Source: Russula earlei
Lineage: Eukaryota > Basidiomycota > Agaricomycetes > Russulales > Russulaceae
DNA length: 43,348 nt
NCBI GenBank assembly: GCA_025769875.1
Contig: JAGFNK010000440.1
Span: 1 to 43,348, forward strand
Reading direction: 5' to 3'
Both the position numbers and the translations under genes were made by a program. The notes under the pieces are model-generated. The model had not been told where the DNA came from and searched no databases. It saw only the letters and a program-made list of their open reading frames with translations. Shown here piece by piece: positions 9,768 through 17,860 of the stretch. Position 1 is the stretch's first letter. Each line of letters opens with the position of its first letter.

Positions 9768-10737
9768 AGATGTGTTCTTTGATAATCTGCAGGTAGTGCA
9801 TAGCCGGGGGCCATTAGCAGAAGAGACACATTATTACCCGTTTGGGTTGACGATGGCGGGGATTAGCAGTAGAGCAGCGGGTAGCTTGGAGAACTTATAT
9901 AAATTCAATAAAGGTTCAGAATTACAGCATGAGGAATTTAGTGATGGCAGCGGATTGGAATTATATGCTACAGAGTATAGAAGCCTTGATCCGCAAATAG
10001 GCAGATGGTGGCAGATAGATCCGAAACCAAGTGAAGCAGAAAGCCCTTTTTCGGCAATGGGTAACAATCCTATTTCGAATAATGATGCATTGGGAGATAC
10101 AACGAACCCCGCTCAGTTTCGTGAAACGCTGCGGGCTTATGAGGCAAGGAAAGAAGCTGAGAAAGATGGTGACCAAACTGGAATACTCAGAAACTCAACC
10201 CAACAGCAATATAAAGATCACCCTGTACAGGCATTCCTGAATGATGTAAACCATACTGCATGGGCTCTTTTAGGAGTCGACGCAATTGACAATTTTATTG
10301 CAAATAGGTTGGATGGTCGTAATTCTCCTAAAGAAGTAGTGGCTGATGTCGTAGTTGTAGGGCTAGCTACTACCAGAGGTGATGGTGAAATGGGAGGCTC
10401 AGAATCATCTGGAGGTACTGTCAGATCTACTAATAAATTATTACCCGATCCAGAAGCGACAGGAGATCATACAACGTTTGAACGCGACAATAATGGCAAT
10501 ATTTATAAATACCAGGAATGGAATACCAATGAAAGAAATCCCAGTGGATTTGATGGTGGTAAGAGATTTGATGGCGGCGGCAAAAATGGAGAACCAGGTG
10601 CTCCACATTTTAATAAAGTAACAAGAACAAGTACACCAACTCCTCATATGAATGACCCGGCTACGCCTGGCAAAGTGAGAGGGCCTGATTTTAATGAATT
10701 TCCTAACAATCCGAGATTCAATCCTAACAGTAATTAA
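9376..10737 (+). CDS. RHS-associated core and C-terminal toxin tip (polymorphic toxin type 24-like)
   Basis: Second half of the broken RHS gene; true RHS reading begins near 9400, so the first few residues are out of frame. The core has HYYPFGLTMAG (near residue 152), LQHEEFSDGSGLELYATEY and SLDPQIGRWWQIDP (near 207), then MGNNPISNNDALGD. Everything after that is tip. A linker of about 100 residues leads to a final domain with DHTTFERDNNGNIYKYQEW, HFNKVTRTSTPTPHMND and KVRGPDFNEFPNNPRF. This pattern resembles polymorphic toxin type 24, predicted from family knowledge to be an RNase-like toxin; the name is from memory. The Imm53 gene begins 7 bases after the stop, as expected for a toxin/immunity pair. 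Confidence 0.85.
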   Translation: MARVIIILNSGQTPNNGYPVTNALLSFLNAFTGTGAVTAGSHAVTGSTLNSSPLTTDGLTAWLNDSIPTVTGKPKAYINWILFDDQFTPVSSGSGFSAVNSNPDIINTHTATTNITKNGYLYVYCSNESDVDVFFDNLQVVHSRGPLAEETHYYPFGLTMAGISSRAAGSLENLYKFNKGSELQHEEFSDGSGLELYATEYRSLDPQIGRWWQIDPKPSEAESPFSAMGNNPISNNDALGDTTNPAQFRETLRAYEARKEAEKDGDQTGILRNSTQQQYKDHPVQAFLNDVNHTAWALLGVDAIDNFIANRLDGRNSPKEVVADVVVVGLATTRGDGEMGGSESSGGTVRSTNKLLPDPEATGDHTTFERDNNGNIYKYQEWNTNERNPSGFDGGKRFDGGGKNGEPGAPHFNKVTRTSTPTPHMNDPATPGKVRGPDFNEFPNNPRFNPNSN

Positions 10738-10744
10738 TAGAATT

Positions 10745-11044
10745 ATGAATAATATAATGACATGGATCGAACAATGGTATTTATCGCAATGCGATGGAGA
10801 CTGGGAACACGAATACAGTGTTAAAATTTATACACTTGATAATCCTGGGTGGGGTGTGGAGATTGATTTGGAGTATACTGAACTTGAAAAAGTAGAGATT
10901 GCTTACGAACTTTTTGAAAAAAGCGATAGTGATTGGTATAGTTTTTCTGTAGAAAAGAAAAAATTTAAAGGATATGGAGATCCTCAAAAACTTGAGTTAT
11001 TACTTATTAAGTTTAAGGAAATTGCTGAAAACATAAATAAATAA
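10745..11044 (+). CDS. Imm53 family immunity protein
   Basis: 99 aa from ATG 10745; a longer frame from 10694 would run into the toxin gene and is not needed. The protein shows the Imm53 signature WIEQWYLSQCDGDWEHEY followed by IYTLDNPGWGVEIDL in its first 45 residues, and is small, acidic and without signal peptide, as expected for a cytoplasmic protein that binds and blocks a toxin. It starts 7 bases after the stop of the type 24-like tip, so the two are very probably the current toxin/immunity pair. Imm53 proteins are known from polymorphic toxin loci; the exact partner is inferred from position. Confidence 0.88.
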   Translation: MNNIMTWIEQWYLSQCDGDWEHEYSVKIYTLDNPGWGVEIDLEYTELEKVEIAYELFEKSDSDWYSFSVEKKKFKGYGDPQKLELLLIKFKEIAENINK

Positions 11045-11213
11045 TATACCAATTACCTCGTTATTAAAATAAGAGTAACGAAACCTTTATAGGTGTTTAT
11101 TTAAAACGAATATTTAAACGACAAAACTCGACAGGTGCTTTGTAGTCCTGATGCCACTAGAGTTAATAAAGTTATTTTTATACCAGCTAAGAAAAGACCA
11201 TCATAATAAGAAT
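11045..11213 (+). other. AT-rich spacer after Imm53
   Basis: No gene seen. The stretch is AT-rich and holds no strong hairpin. Confidence 0.5.
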
Positions 11214-11836
11214 ATGTACGGAATCTTTATATCCCACAATAGTGCTGAATTTAGCCATCATGTTAAAAATGAGTTCTTAACTGAAAGTATAAATACTGAC
11301 TTAAAAAAACTCTTTGATGAATGTGCTGGAAGGAATTTTAGAAATGGGCTTTATAAAATACATACACCTGACTCAAGTTTGCATTGGGCTATTCTTATAA
11401 GCAAGTATTTTCCTAAATACACAGGAAAAATTATGCCTTTCGGCTATGACTGGATGGGAAGACAGTTTGCACTGGATACAAGTAGGGAAAAATACTGCTT
11501 ATGTTTGATCCCGCGACTGCTGAGTATTTTGAGTTGCAAATGGATCTGGCTTCTTTTCATAACAATTACCTGGTGTATGAAAGAGAGACTACTTTGTCGG
11601 AAGACCTGTTTAGTAATGTACTACAATCATTATCATTAGAGGGAATTAATTATAATAGTTGTATCGGGCATAAGCTTCCCTTGTTTTTAGGGGGTAAGGA
11701 TGCCATAGAGAATTATGAAGTATGGGACATCGAGGTATATTGGGAAATGCTATGTCAAATATATCTTCAAATCAAAGATCTTCCGGGAGGGACTCCTGTC
11801 GATAAGGTTATATTTAATCCTATTAAGAAGAACTAA
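11214..11836 (+). CDS. Tdi1/GAD-like immunity protein, frameshifted
   Basis: Start chosen at ATG 11214 (MYGIFISHN). The first 90 residues include HWAILISKYFPKYTGKIMPFGYDWMGRQFALD, written here in two parts: HWAILISKYFPKY and KIMPFGYDWMGRQFALD, a GAD-like/SMI1-like pattern. Near 11484-11491 the frame changes by one missing base in a GGGAAAAA stretch, and the protein continues from MFDPATAEYFEL at 11501. The C-terminal part (LPLFLGGKDAIENYEVWD, LQIKDLPGGTPVDKVIF) fits the T6SS immunity Tdi1 C-terminal domain (DUF1851). Both pieces are otherwise well kept, so the break is either recent or an assembly error. No cognate toxin lies beside it: it looks like a retained spare immunity gene. It is 6 bases from its paralogue downstream. 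Confidence 0.7.
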
Positions 11837-11842
11837 TAAGAA

Positions 11843-12475
11843 GTGTATAAGCAATTCATTAGCAATAAGAATCAGTCATTTTCGGATTTAGAATTTGACT
11901 ATGATTTAATGGCGAGGTATAAGCAGAAACTTCCTGATACAACCTATTTTGATTTTTTAATTGAGACAGGTAATGGAGGATATTTTTTTAATGATGCCTT
12001 ACAGCTATATAGCTTCTCAAACACTTATGATTTTAATAGTATTGAGGATATCAATAACCTTATTGAACAGGAATACGGTAAAATTGTTGAGGGGTTATGT
12101 GTGTTTGGGCAAGATGTCTTTGGTAACCAGTTTGGATTTGATCTGCGAAAGAATGAAGTAATCTTATTTAATATAGAGACTGGTGATTCTAAATCTATAG
12201 CAAAGTCCTTTGATGGTTTTTTATCTATCCTGTTGGAAGACTTAGAATACTATACGGGCTCCGCCTTTGTAAATAAATACTTTAAGTCATTAAAATTTAA
12301 TGAAAGACTTTGCCCTAAAATCCCTTTTGTTATAGGAGGGGAATATGCAGAAGAGAACTTATACATTAGCCCTTATCCTAAGTATATGAAAGCCAATGCC
12401 AATATTGCATTGCAGATATATGGCTTACCTAATGGTACCCAAATAAAAATCAATGTCATTAATTTACAGCCCTAG
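11843..12475 (+). CDS. SMI1/KNR4-like immunity protein, paralogue of the upstream gene
   Basis: 210 aa from a GTG start 6 bases after the upstream stop. The central part has the SUKH-type pattern: FLIETGNGGYFFNDALQLYS, then GLCVFGQDVFGNQFGFDLRK and KSFDGFLSILLEDLEYYTG. The last 50 residues (CPKIPFVIGGEYAEENLYIS, LQIYGLPNGTQIK) align by eye with the C-terminus of the preceding gene, so the two are paralogues with a shared C-terminal fold. SUKH proteins are a large class of toxin-neutralising proteins. No toxin of its own is adjacent. GC content is low compared with the RHS genes, which fits acquired DNA. Confidence 0.75.
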   Translation: MYKQFISNKNQSFSDLEFDYDLMARYKQKLPDTTYFDFLIETGNGGYFFNDALQLYSFSNTYDFNSIEDINNLIEQEYGKIVEGLCVFGQDVFGNQFGFDLRKNEVILFNIETGDSKSIAKSFDGFLSILLEDLEYYTGSAFVNKYFKSLKFNERLCPKIPFVIGGEYAEENLYISPYPKYMKANANIALQIYGLPNGTQIKINVINLQP

Positions 12476-12508
12476 GAAATAGACAAGACACTATACAAAA
12501 AAGAAATA

Positions 12509-12516
12509 TATTTTTG
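12509..12516 (+). promoter_or_regulatory. Putative -7 box abutting a start codon
   Basis: TATTTTTG matches TAnnTTTG and is separated by only four bases (AAGC) from the ATG at 12521. If used, the transcript would be nearly leaderless. The same spacing is seen at bioF and purC. Confidence 0.4.
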
Positions 12517-12520
12517 AAGC

Positions 12521-12733
12521 ATGAACACATCGTTATCCCATCTTCCCGACTACAAGCAACGACAGTTGCAGGAGATAACGCGCATCATAGTAGAAGCCGT
12601 AGACCCTGAAAAGGTTATATTGTTTGGCAGCCATGCCACAGGCCGTTGGGTAGAACACCGGTATACAAAAGGCCATACAACGTACGAGTACATCAGCGAC
12701 TATGATATATTAACAATAACAAAAAGCGGGTAA
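12521..12733 (+). pseudogene. Truncated nucleotidyltransferase (MNT) of an MNT-HEPN type protein
   Basis: 70 aa. The sequence contains VILFGSHATGRWVEH and SDYDILTITK, the GS...DxD signature of minimal nucleotidyltransferases, with the short insert typical of large Bacteroidota proteins that continue into a HEPN domain. Here coding stops at 12731-12733 because the gene runs directly into RHS sequence: from about 12721 the DNA matches the RHS gene around 8875. The HEPN part is missing and not found elsewhere in the window. The gene has a good -7 box and an intact start, so only its 3' portion was lost. It is best read as the remains of an MNT/HEPN gene interrupted by an RHS tip. Confidence 0.75.
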
Positions 12734-14589
12734 AAGAAAAAGGAACAGCCGGGGACACGCTCAGCACTACTACCGATTACCTCGGTGGTTATGTATACAC
12801 CAATAATGTTTTACAGTTCTTTGGCCACGAAGCAGGCAGGATCCGCAAGAGTAAGGATACCACGCAAGGGTTTGTATACGATTACTTTTTAAAAGACCAC
12901 CTCGGCAATACCCGGGCGGTATTAACGGAAGAGCAAACAATGGATATATACCCCGCAGCCACACTGGAAGATGGCAGCTTAGCGGTAGATACGTTCTATT
13001 ACAACATCCAGTCCGGCAATATCCGGGATATTAGTCTGATACCAGGCTATAGTACTGCATCCGGCGTTCCTTATACTAACAACAATGGTATTTACAATCC
13101 TGACCCGGGTATTACTACCACCAACGAAAGCCAGAAGATGTATGTATTAAACGGCCAGAGTGGCAGCAGTAATGGTTTAGGTATAGCCGTAAGGGTAATG
13201 GCAGGAGATACGGTCAATATCTTTGGCAAGAGTTATTATCATTTAAACAGCGGGCAAACGCCCAACAATGGGTATCCTGTAACGAATGCCCTGTTAAGCT
13301 TCTTAAATGCCTTTACGGGCACAGGGGCTGTAACAGCGGGCAGCCATGCAGTAACAGGTAGTACCTTAAACAGTTCACCGCTTACCACCGATGGCCTCAC
13401 CGCCTGGTTAAATGACAGTATACCTACGGTAACAGGCAAACCCAAAGCCTATATCAACTGGATCCTGTTTGACGACCAGTTTACACCGGTAAGCAGTGGT
13501 AGTGGATTTAGTGCAGTGAACAGCAATCCGGATATCATCAATACCCATACAGCCACCACTAACATTACAAAAAACGGGTACCTGTATGTATATTGCAGTA
13601 ACGAGAGTGATGTGGATGTGTTCTTTGATAATCTGCAGGTAGTGCATAGCCGGGGGCCATTGACAGAGGAGACGCATTATTATCCATGGGGGTTGACGAT
13701 GGCGGGGATATCCTCGAAAGCGGCAGGGGGGTTAGAAAATAAGTACAAGTTTAATAAAGGAACAGAGCTCCAGCATCATGAGTTTAGCGATGGGAGTGGG
13801 TTAGAGTTGTATGCAACTAACTATAGAAGTCTTGATCCACAACTTGGAAGGTTCTGGCAAATTGATCCTCTTGCTGACATATTTACTGAATATTCTCCCT
13901 ATACATTTGTTAGTGATAATCCTATATCCATGACTGATATGCTTGGATTAGAAGGAGATACAATGATAGCGCCCAAACCATTACCGCGAGTTTCAGTATC
14001 ATCAAGCCCTAAAAATAATAACAGTACTCCTGTTCATCTACCTTTATATCAGATCAGAATCTCTTCGGATAATGCGAGAATAGCTCCTGTTTCCAATCCC
14101 GGGGCACTTAATGTTCGATATATACCGGGTTCAGTTGCAAACATGGGTTATTCACAACCAGCCTTTCCTGCAACATCTATGGTAAGAGAGTATACAACAG
14201 CAAGAGCGGAGAAATTTGTGCGGGTTAGTAACTCTAGATTAAATCCACAGGGACGAGGAGGTTGGTTAGTAAGGGCAAGTAGTATTAGAGGGATGACTCC
14301 TTCTCAGATTCAACAGAATCTTGCGCTTCCTGAAACTCCGGATCAGATCGTTGAAGTAGATGTGCCGGAAGGTACAGTAATGAGAGCAGGCCCTGTCGGT
14401 GCAAATGATTTTGGCCCGGGTAATCCAAATATTACACAATACAAGGTCATGGAAGAATTACCTAATTCAGCTTTTTCTGCACCAACGCCTCTAAAAGTCC
14501 CTACTCCGGGAGTAATGCCAGAGGGGCCGACTTTGGAAGAGCCTCTCAAGATGCCGGAAACGACAATCCCTGAATTTGATCTACCATAA
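12721..14589 (+). CDS. Orphan RHS tip 2: 5'-truncated RHS core with an unnamed toxin-like C-terminus
   Basis: The frame is open from 12706 and RHS-like from about 12721, but no convincing start or ribosome site is present; the first ATG is 12940 (MDIYPAATLEDGS). RHS landmarks: YDYFLKDHLGNTRAVL, HYYPWGLTMAG, LQHHEFSDGSGLELYATNY, SLDPQLGRFWQIDP, then the tip from MLGLEGDTM. The tip has a linker of about 90 residues and a domain with REYTTARAEKFVRVSN, RGGWLVRASSIRGMTPSQIQ, ALPETPDQIVEVDVPEGT and a final Pro-rich tail. This RGGWL...IRGM...ALP pattern recurs in RHS and haemagglutinin tips, but I cannot name the domain. Without a start it is probably silent, serving as a stored tip that can recombine with the main gene. 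Confidence 0.75.
   Translation, partial: KKRVKEKGTAGDTLSTTTDYLGGYVYTNNVLQFFGHEAGRIRKSKDTTQGFVYDYFLKDHLGNTRAVLTEEQTMDIYPAATLEDGSLAVDTFYYNIQSGNIRDISLIPGYSTASGVPYTNNNGIYNPDPGITTTNESQKMYVLNGQSGSSNGLGIAVRVMAGDTVNIFGKSYYHLNSGQTPNNGYPVTNALLSFLNAFTGTGAVTAGSHAVTGSTLNSSPLTTDGLTAWLNDSIPTVTGKPKAYINWILFDDQFTPVSSGSGFSAVNSNPDIINTHTATTNITKNGYLYVYCSNESDVDVFFDNLQVVHSRGPLTEETHYYPWGLTMAGISSKAAGGLENKYKFNKGTELQHHEFSDGSGLELYATNYRSLDPQLGRFWQIDPLADIFTEYSPYTFVSDNPISMTDMLGLEGDTMIAPKPLPRVSVSSSPKNNNSTPVHLPLYQIRISSDNARIAPVSNPGALNVRYIPGSVANMGYSQPAFPATSMVREYTTARAEKFVRVSNSRLNPQGRGGWLVRASSIRGMTPSQIQQNLALPETPDQIVEVDVPEGTVMRAGPVGANDFGPGNPNITQYKVMEELPNSAFSAPTPLKVPTPGVMPEGPTLEEPLKMPETTIPEFDLP
12850..13613 (+). repeat. Long direct repeat, copy 2 (RHS shell region)
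   Basis: Identical to 9003-9767 apart from three T at 13242-13244 against four in copy 1. The reading frame is intact here. Confidence 0.95.
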
Positions 14590-14630
14590 AATCTATAATA
14601 TTATTATTTTAATATCATAATCATCTAACT

Positions 14631-14987
14631 ATGGAATCAAAGAATAATTATAGTGTATCAAGAAATGGGATAGTAATTGATGACACTGTTATCACATTCG
14701 ATTTTCCTATTGATGATTATCGTGAAATAGAAGGAATACTGGTAGTGCTTTTGGAAAAACCAGTTGACATAAAGTATAATGAAAATGTATTTGGGATTAG
14801 TTTGGCTGAAAAGAAGATCAAGTGGCAAATAGAAAAAAGAAGCTACCCTTTTGTGTATAAACAACGATGCCCTTTTATTGGAATTGTTATTTATGAGAAT
14901 AAGCTTCGACTCACTAATTGGTGTGATGTTTATTTTATTGTGGACCCGTTAACAGGTAAAATATTAGAGAAAGGAGATGCAAGATAA
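14631..14987 (+). CDS. Candidate immunity protein for orphan tip 2
   Basis: 118 aa, not recognised. It is rich in alternating hydrophobic residues typical of beta strands (GIVIDDTVITFDFPIDDYRE, YFIVDPLTGKILEKG) and has no signal peptide or membrane segment. It starts 41 bases after the orphan tip's stop, has the same low GC as the other immunity genes, and is closed by a strong hairpin terminator at 15036-15065. Position makes it the natural antidote to the tip 2 toxin; this is inference only. An unrelated small cytoplasmic protein is possible. Confidence 0.6.
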   Translation: MESKNNYSVSRNGIVIDDTVITFDFPIDDYREIEGILVVLLEKPVDIKYNENVFGISLAEKKIKWQIEKRSYPFVYKQRCPFIGIVIYENKLRLTNWCDVYFIVDPLTGKILEKGDAR

Positions 14988-15035
14988 TTGCATTGCCACA
15001 CTAGCAATCGCTTATTGCGAATGCCTAAAAACATA

Positions 15036-15065
15036 TAGTAAAGCCCTTGTAAGAGGGCTTTACTA
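15036..15065 (+). terminator. Hairpin terminator after immunity candidate 2
   Basis: TAGTAAAGCCCTT pairs with GAGGGCTTTACTA around a GTAA loop, giving 13 paired positions, followed by TTTACT. It belongs to a family of related hairpins in this zone, each followed by ATTTAC. Confidence 0.75.
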
Positions 15066-15195
15066 TTTACTACTTATTAAACGCCTGCCAATAATAATTT
15101 TTTATCTTACAAGCGTAAGCTCTTTGATGTAAATGGACTCTTTTTTAGGAAGGTACAGGATAAAATAAGAAAGAGGAGCAAAAAAGTGAACTAAG

Positions 15196-16147
15196 TATTA
15201 CCCGTTTGGATTAACGATGGCGGGGGATATCTTCTAAAGCTGCTAGTGCTTTGGAAAATAAGTATAAGTACAATGGCAAGGAGTTACAGCATGAGGAGTT
15301 TAGTGATGGTTCTGGACTAGAGTTATATGCAACTGATTTTAGAAGTTACGATGCGCAGATAGGTAGGTTTCATCAGGTTGATGCACTGAGTGAATTAAAT
15401 GAAGATTGGAGTCCTTATTCTTTTGCGCAGAACAACCCCATAACTTATAGCGATCCCGAAGGACTGGATACGGTAGTAACAAATAATCGAGATGCTCCCA
15501 ATACGCCTGGTTTTGGAGAAATACCTGCAGATCAAAATATTGCAACTGTAACGTCCGGGCCCAGCAGTTTTGCTACAGCACCTGTTGTTGCTCCGGATGC
15601 ACCTACTTCATTACCAGAGAATGCTACGCCGGCCTTGACAACGACCACATCAACCTTGACAACGACGGCAACAACGGCAGGTAGTATTGCGCTGGTATCA
15701 GAGAAATCTGCCGCAGCCGAAACAGGCTCTTTGGTCAGAACATTGGGGACAGCAGGAGAGGTCAGCGAAGTCGGTGCAGGTATTGGGCTTGCCCCTTTTA
15801 CATTATTGACGTTATTACTCACGCATCCAGAGATAATGCATAAGGATTATTCTAATAATCCTATAACGCCACCACCGCCACCGCCTATACTCCCTCAAGA
15901 TCCTACATTGCCATGGGATAGGCCGCTGTTTCCTTCAGGCTTATTACATTCAAATGCAGTAGAAAAAACTGCCGATGACTTAATACCTGGTAAATTAAAA
16001 AGGTCTCCATCTTATTATCCTCCATATGGAGGATAAACAAGAGGCGAATTAGATCAAATGGGAAAGGGGGGAGATCAAAAGGCAAGAAAAATGAAAAAGC
16101 TAATTGATCAGGTTGACCGACTTTTAGATAAACTTAAAAATAAATAG
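15196..16147 (+). pseudogene. Orphan RHS tip 3: broken core and tip
   Basis: RHS homology begins abruptly at TATTACCCG (15196), the codons for YYPFG. A run of five G at 15222-15226, where other copies have four, throws the frame, after which RHS reading resumes at about 15230 (the open frame has a TTG at 15251). Landmarks: KYNGKELQHEEFSDGSG, YDAQIGRFHQVDA, QNNPITYSDPEGLD. The tip is Thr/Ala/Pro-rich with a hydrophobic stretch GIGLAPFTLLTLLL and a PPPPPP run, and stops at TAA 16034-16036. In the same frame, coding-like sequence continues from 16037 to a TAG at 16145-16147 (GELDQMGKGGDQKARKM...), a Lys-rich helical tail, suggesting that TAA is a nonsense change. The toxin type is not recognised. 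With no start, a frame break and a stop, it is not expected to be active. Confidence 0.65.
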
Positions 16148-16149
16148 CT

Positions 16150-16580
16150 ATGAATATACAAAGTATTGACTTGAGTGTTTTTGTAAAAATTTGATTGAGT
16201 ATCAAAAAAAAACGATTTCGATACTTGATCAAAAACTTGATAGTAACTACAATGATGATGAAATTATAGCCTTTTGCGCAATGGTGAATAGTGATAAACT
16301 ATATGCTAACGCGGCTATAACACAAAGGGTTGTAGATTATCTTCAGTTATTGAATGAAGATAAGAATGCTGAAAAGGTAACTCTTGAACAAATACAAGAG
16401 ATTTATGAAGGATTAATAGAAATCCATCCTTTTGATCTGGAATTTTATGAATCTTTAGCGCATTATTTAAATAATGTCTTTGATTCTCCTGAAGCGTCTA
16501 GAAAGGTTTTAAATACAGGTATTGACAAATTAGAGACGAAAATTAAATCTTTAAAAGCCATGGTAGCGGAACTCAGTTAA
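16150..16580 (+). CDS. Candidate immunity protein for orphan tip 3, start region frameshifted
   Basis: An ATG at 16150, two bases after the end of the tip 3 tail, opens MNIQSIDLSVFVK, then stops at 16192. A single missing A in the run of five at 16185-16189 region would join this to the long frame, which otherwise begins at TTG 16191 and gives 129 aa. The long part is helical and acidic (DDEIIAFCAMVNSDKLYANA, FDLEFYESLAHYLNNVFD) with a C-terminal Lys-rich helix. No domain recognised. Its place directly after a tip supports an immunity role. The break again sits in a homopolymer, so an assembly error is possible. Confidence 0.6.
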
Positions 16581-16631
16581 CATAAAAATATCAATAAGCT
16601 TAGACAAGTAGTTGTTTATAAAGAGAGCTTC

Positions 16632-16667
16632 AAATAATAAAACCCTCTTATGAGGGTTTTATTATTT
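16632..16667 (+). terminator. Perfect 16-bp hairpin terminator
   Basis: AAATAATAAAACCCTC pairs fully with its inverted copy around a TTAT loop, followed by ACGTAG. The A and T tracts on both sides would make it work in either direction. It closes the tip 3 immunity gene and lies 46 bases before the Sel1 gene. Confidence 0.8.
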
Positions 16668-16712
16668 ACGTAGAGAGGCTAAATGAGTTAATTAACCTAA
16701 ATTAGTTTCAAT

Positions 16713-17135
16713 ATGAAAAAAGGGTTAAAGGCTTTTGAAAAAGCGATGGAATTAACACACATAATGTATGACAAATACGCTTCCCGAAGGAAAAAAGACA
16801 ATGCATATAAGATGTATTTACAATTTTTAAAAGAAGCAGCTTACAAAGGAAATTTAGACGCACAATTCGAATATGGGCAAACATTTGAAGACATAAATTA
16901 TCATGGGATAAATCCTGATTACAATCCGAGGAAATGTGTCTATTGGTACACAAAAGCCTGTAATGGTGGAAATGCAGAAGCGTGTAATAACCTGGCAAGT
17001 TTATATGGACAAGGAAATGGATGTCAAAAAGATATTCGAAAGGCGCAAGCTCTATTTAAAAAAGCAGCAGACTTGGGCAATAAGATTGCCGCGAAGAATT
17101 ATAAACTTATATCCAAACAAATGACTAATGGATAG
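16713..17135 (+). CDS. Sel1-repeat (SLR) protein
   Basis: 140 aa. Two to three Sel1-like repeats are visible: FLKEAAYKGNLDAQFEYGQT near residue 31, YWYTKACNGGNAEACNNLA near 75, and ALFKKAADLGNKIAAKNY near 112, with the YGQG motif in SLYGQGNGCQKD. Sel1 repeats form alpha-solenoids that bind other proteins. No signal peptide is seen. In RHS and T6SS loci Sel1 proteins sometimes serve as immunity or adaptor proteins; here that role is inferred from its position between toxin cassettes. A degraded second copy follows at 17272. Confidence 0.8.
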   Translation: MKKGLKAFEKAMELTHIMYDKYASRRKKDNAYKMYLQFLKEAAYKGNLDAQFEYGQTFEDINYHGINPDYNPRKCVYWYTKACNGGNAEACNNLASLYGQGNGCQKDIRKAQALFKKAADLGNKIAAKNYKLISKQMTNG

Positions 17136-17190
17136 ATAGTATGTTCTGTAATTTTTAAATTATCTCAACCTGAGATTTATAGAATATTGT

Positions 17191-17226
17191 AAATAATAAA
17201 ACCCTCATAAGATGGTTTTATTATTT
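17191..17226 (+). terminator. Copy of the 16-bp hairpin terminator
   Basis: Same arms as the hairpin at 16632-16667 (AAATAATAAAACCCTC) with an ATAA loop and one mismatch in the right arm, followed by ACGTA. It closes the Sel1 gene. Confidence 0.75.
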
Positions 17227-17271
17227 ACGTAAGAAGGTTAAATAAGGTAATTAACTTAAATTAGTTTCAAT

Positions 17272-17475
17272 ATGATAAAGGCTTAAATGCATTTGAAAAA
17301 GTAGTTCAAAGAAGAGATAAATTAAATGAGGAGGGTATTTCCTCGAAGAAAATGAATCAGATATACTATAAGTACATGCAACTACTGAAGAAGGTAGCTT
17401 ATCTTGGTAATATAGAAGCGACGTTTGATTATGGTGCATCTTGGGGCCTGACTTTTCGTGGTGTGAACCATTCAA
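17272..17475 (+). pseudogene. Degraded second Sel1-repeat gene
   Basis: ATG 17272 stops after four codons, but the next frame reads KGLNAFEKVVQRRDKLNEEG and YMQLLKKVAYLGNIEATFDY, clearly related to the start of the intact Sel1 gene (KGLKAFEKAMELTH...). One missing A in the run at 17277-17279 would explain the break. The match fades near 17475, where the next gene begins, so the 3' two thirds are gone. The terminator and about 45 bases of leader before it are also duplicated. It is a partial duplication left behind by recombination. Confidence 0.65.
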
Positions 17476-17484
17476 TAATGAATT

Positions 17485-17832
17485 ATGAAAGCGAAAGCCC
17501 TCATGAAAGTCTTTTTAAAAGTCATTGTCGTTGTCCTTGTAATAGCTGCTTTCTTCTATTGGTTTTATGCTATTAGAGAAGAAAAGGAAACAGATAGAAA
17601 TCTGGTTTCTGTGTCTTTTCAGGAAGATAGTATAATTATCAGCTTAAATGAAAGCGCAAAATACATTAGTACATATCAAATAAGGGCCATTGGAGAATCT
17701 GAAGCCGCATTAGAAATATATTCAACATCGGTAATGAATCCATTTGCCAGGAAACAAGCTTCGGTGACCTTACCTGTCTCTCATACTATAAAGAAAATTA
17801 CTTTTTGCAATACATATATATCAAGGAAATAG
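17485..17832 (+). CDS. Small single-pass membrane protein, possible immunity protein
   Basis: 115 aa, or 109 from the second ATG at 17503. The N-terminus is one hydrophobic helix (KVIVVVLVIAAFFYWFYAI) with basic residues before it, so the protein is probably anchored with its C-terminal 80 residues outside the cytoplasm. The rest is beta-rich with no recognised domain. It sits between a Sel1 remnant and an RHS relic, which suggests it was once the antidote for a lost tip; this is inference. GC is low, as in its neighbours. Confidence 0.65.
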   Translation: MKAKALMKVFLKVIVVVLVIAAFFYWFYAIREEKETDRNLVSVSFQEDSIIISLNESAKYISTYQIRAIGESEAALEIYSTSVMNPFARKQASVTLPVSHTIKKITFCNTYISRK

Positions 17833-17860
17833 AAAGTTTTCTTGATATTAGCCACTCTCG

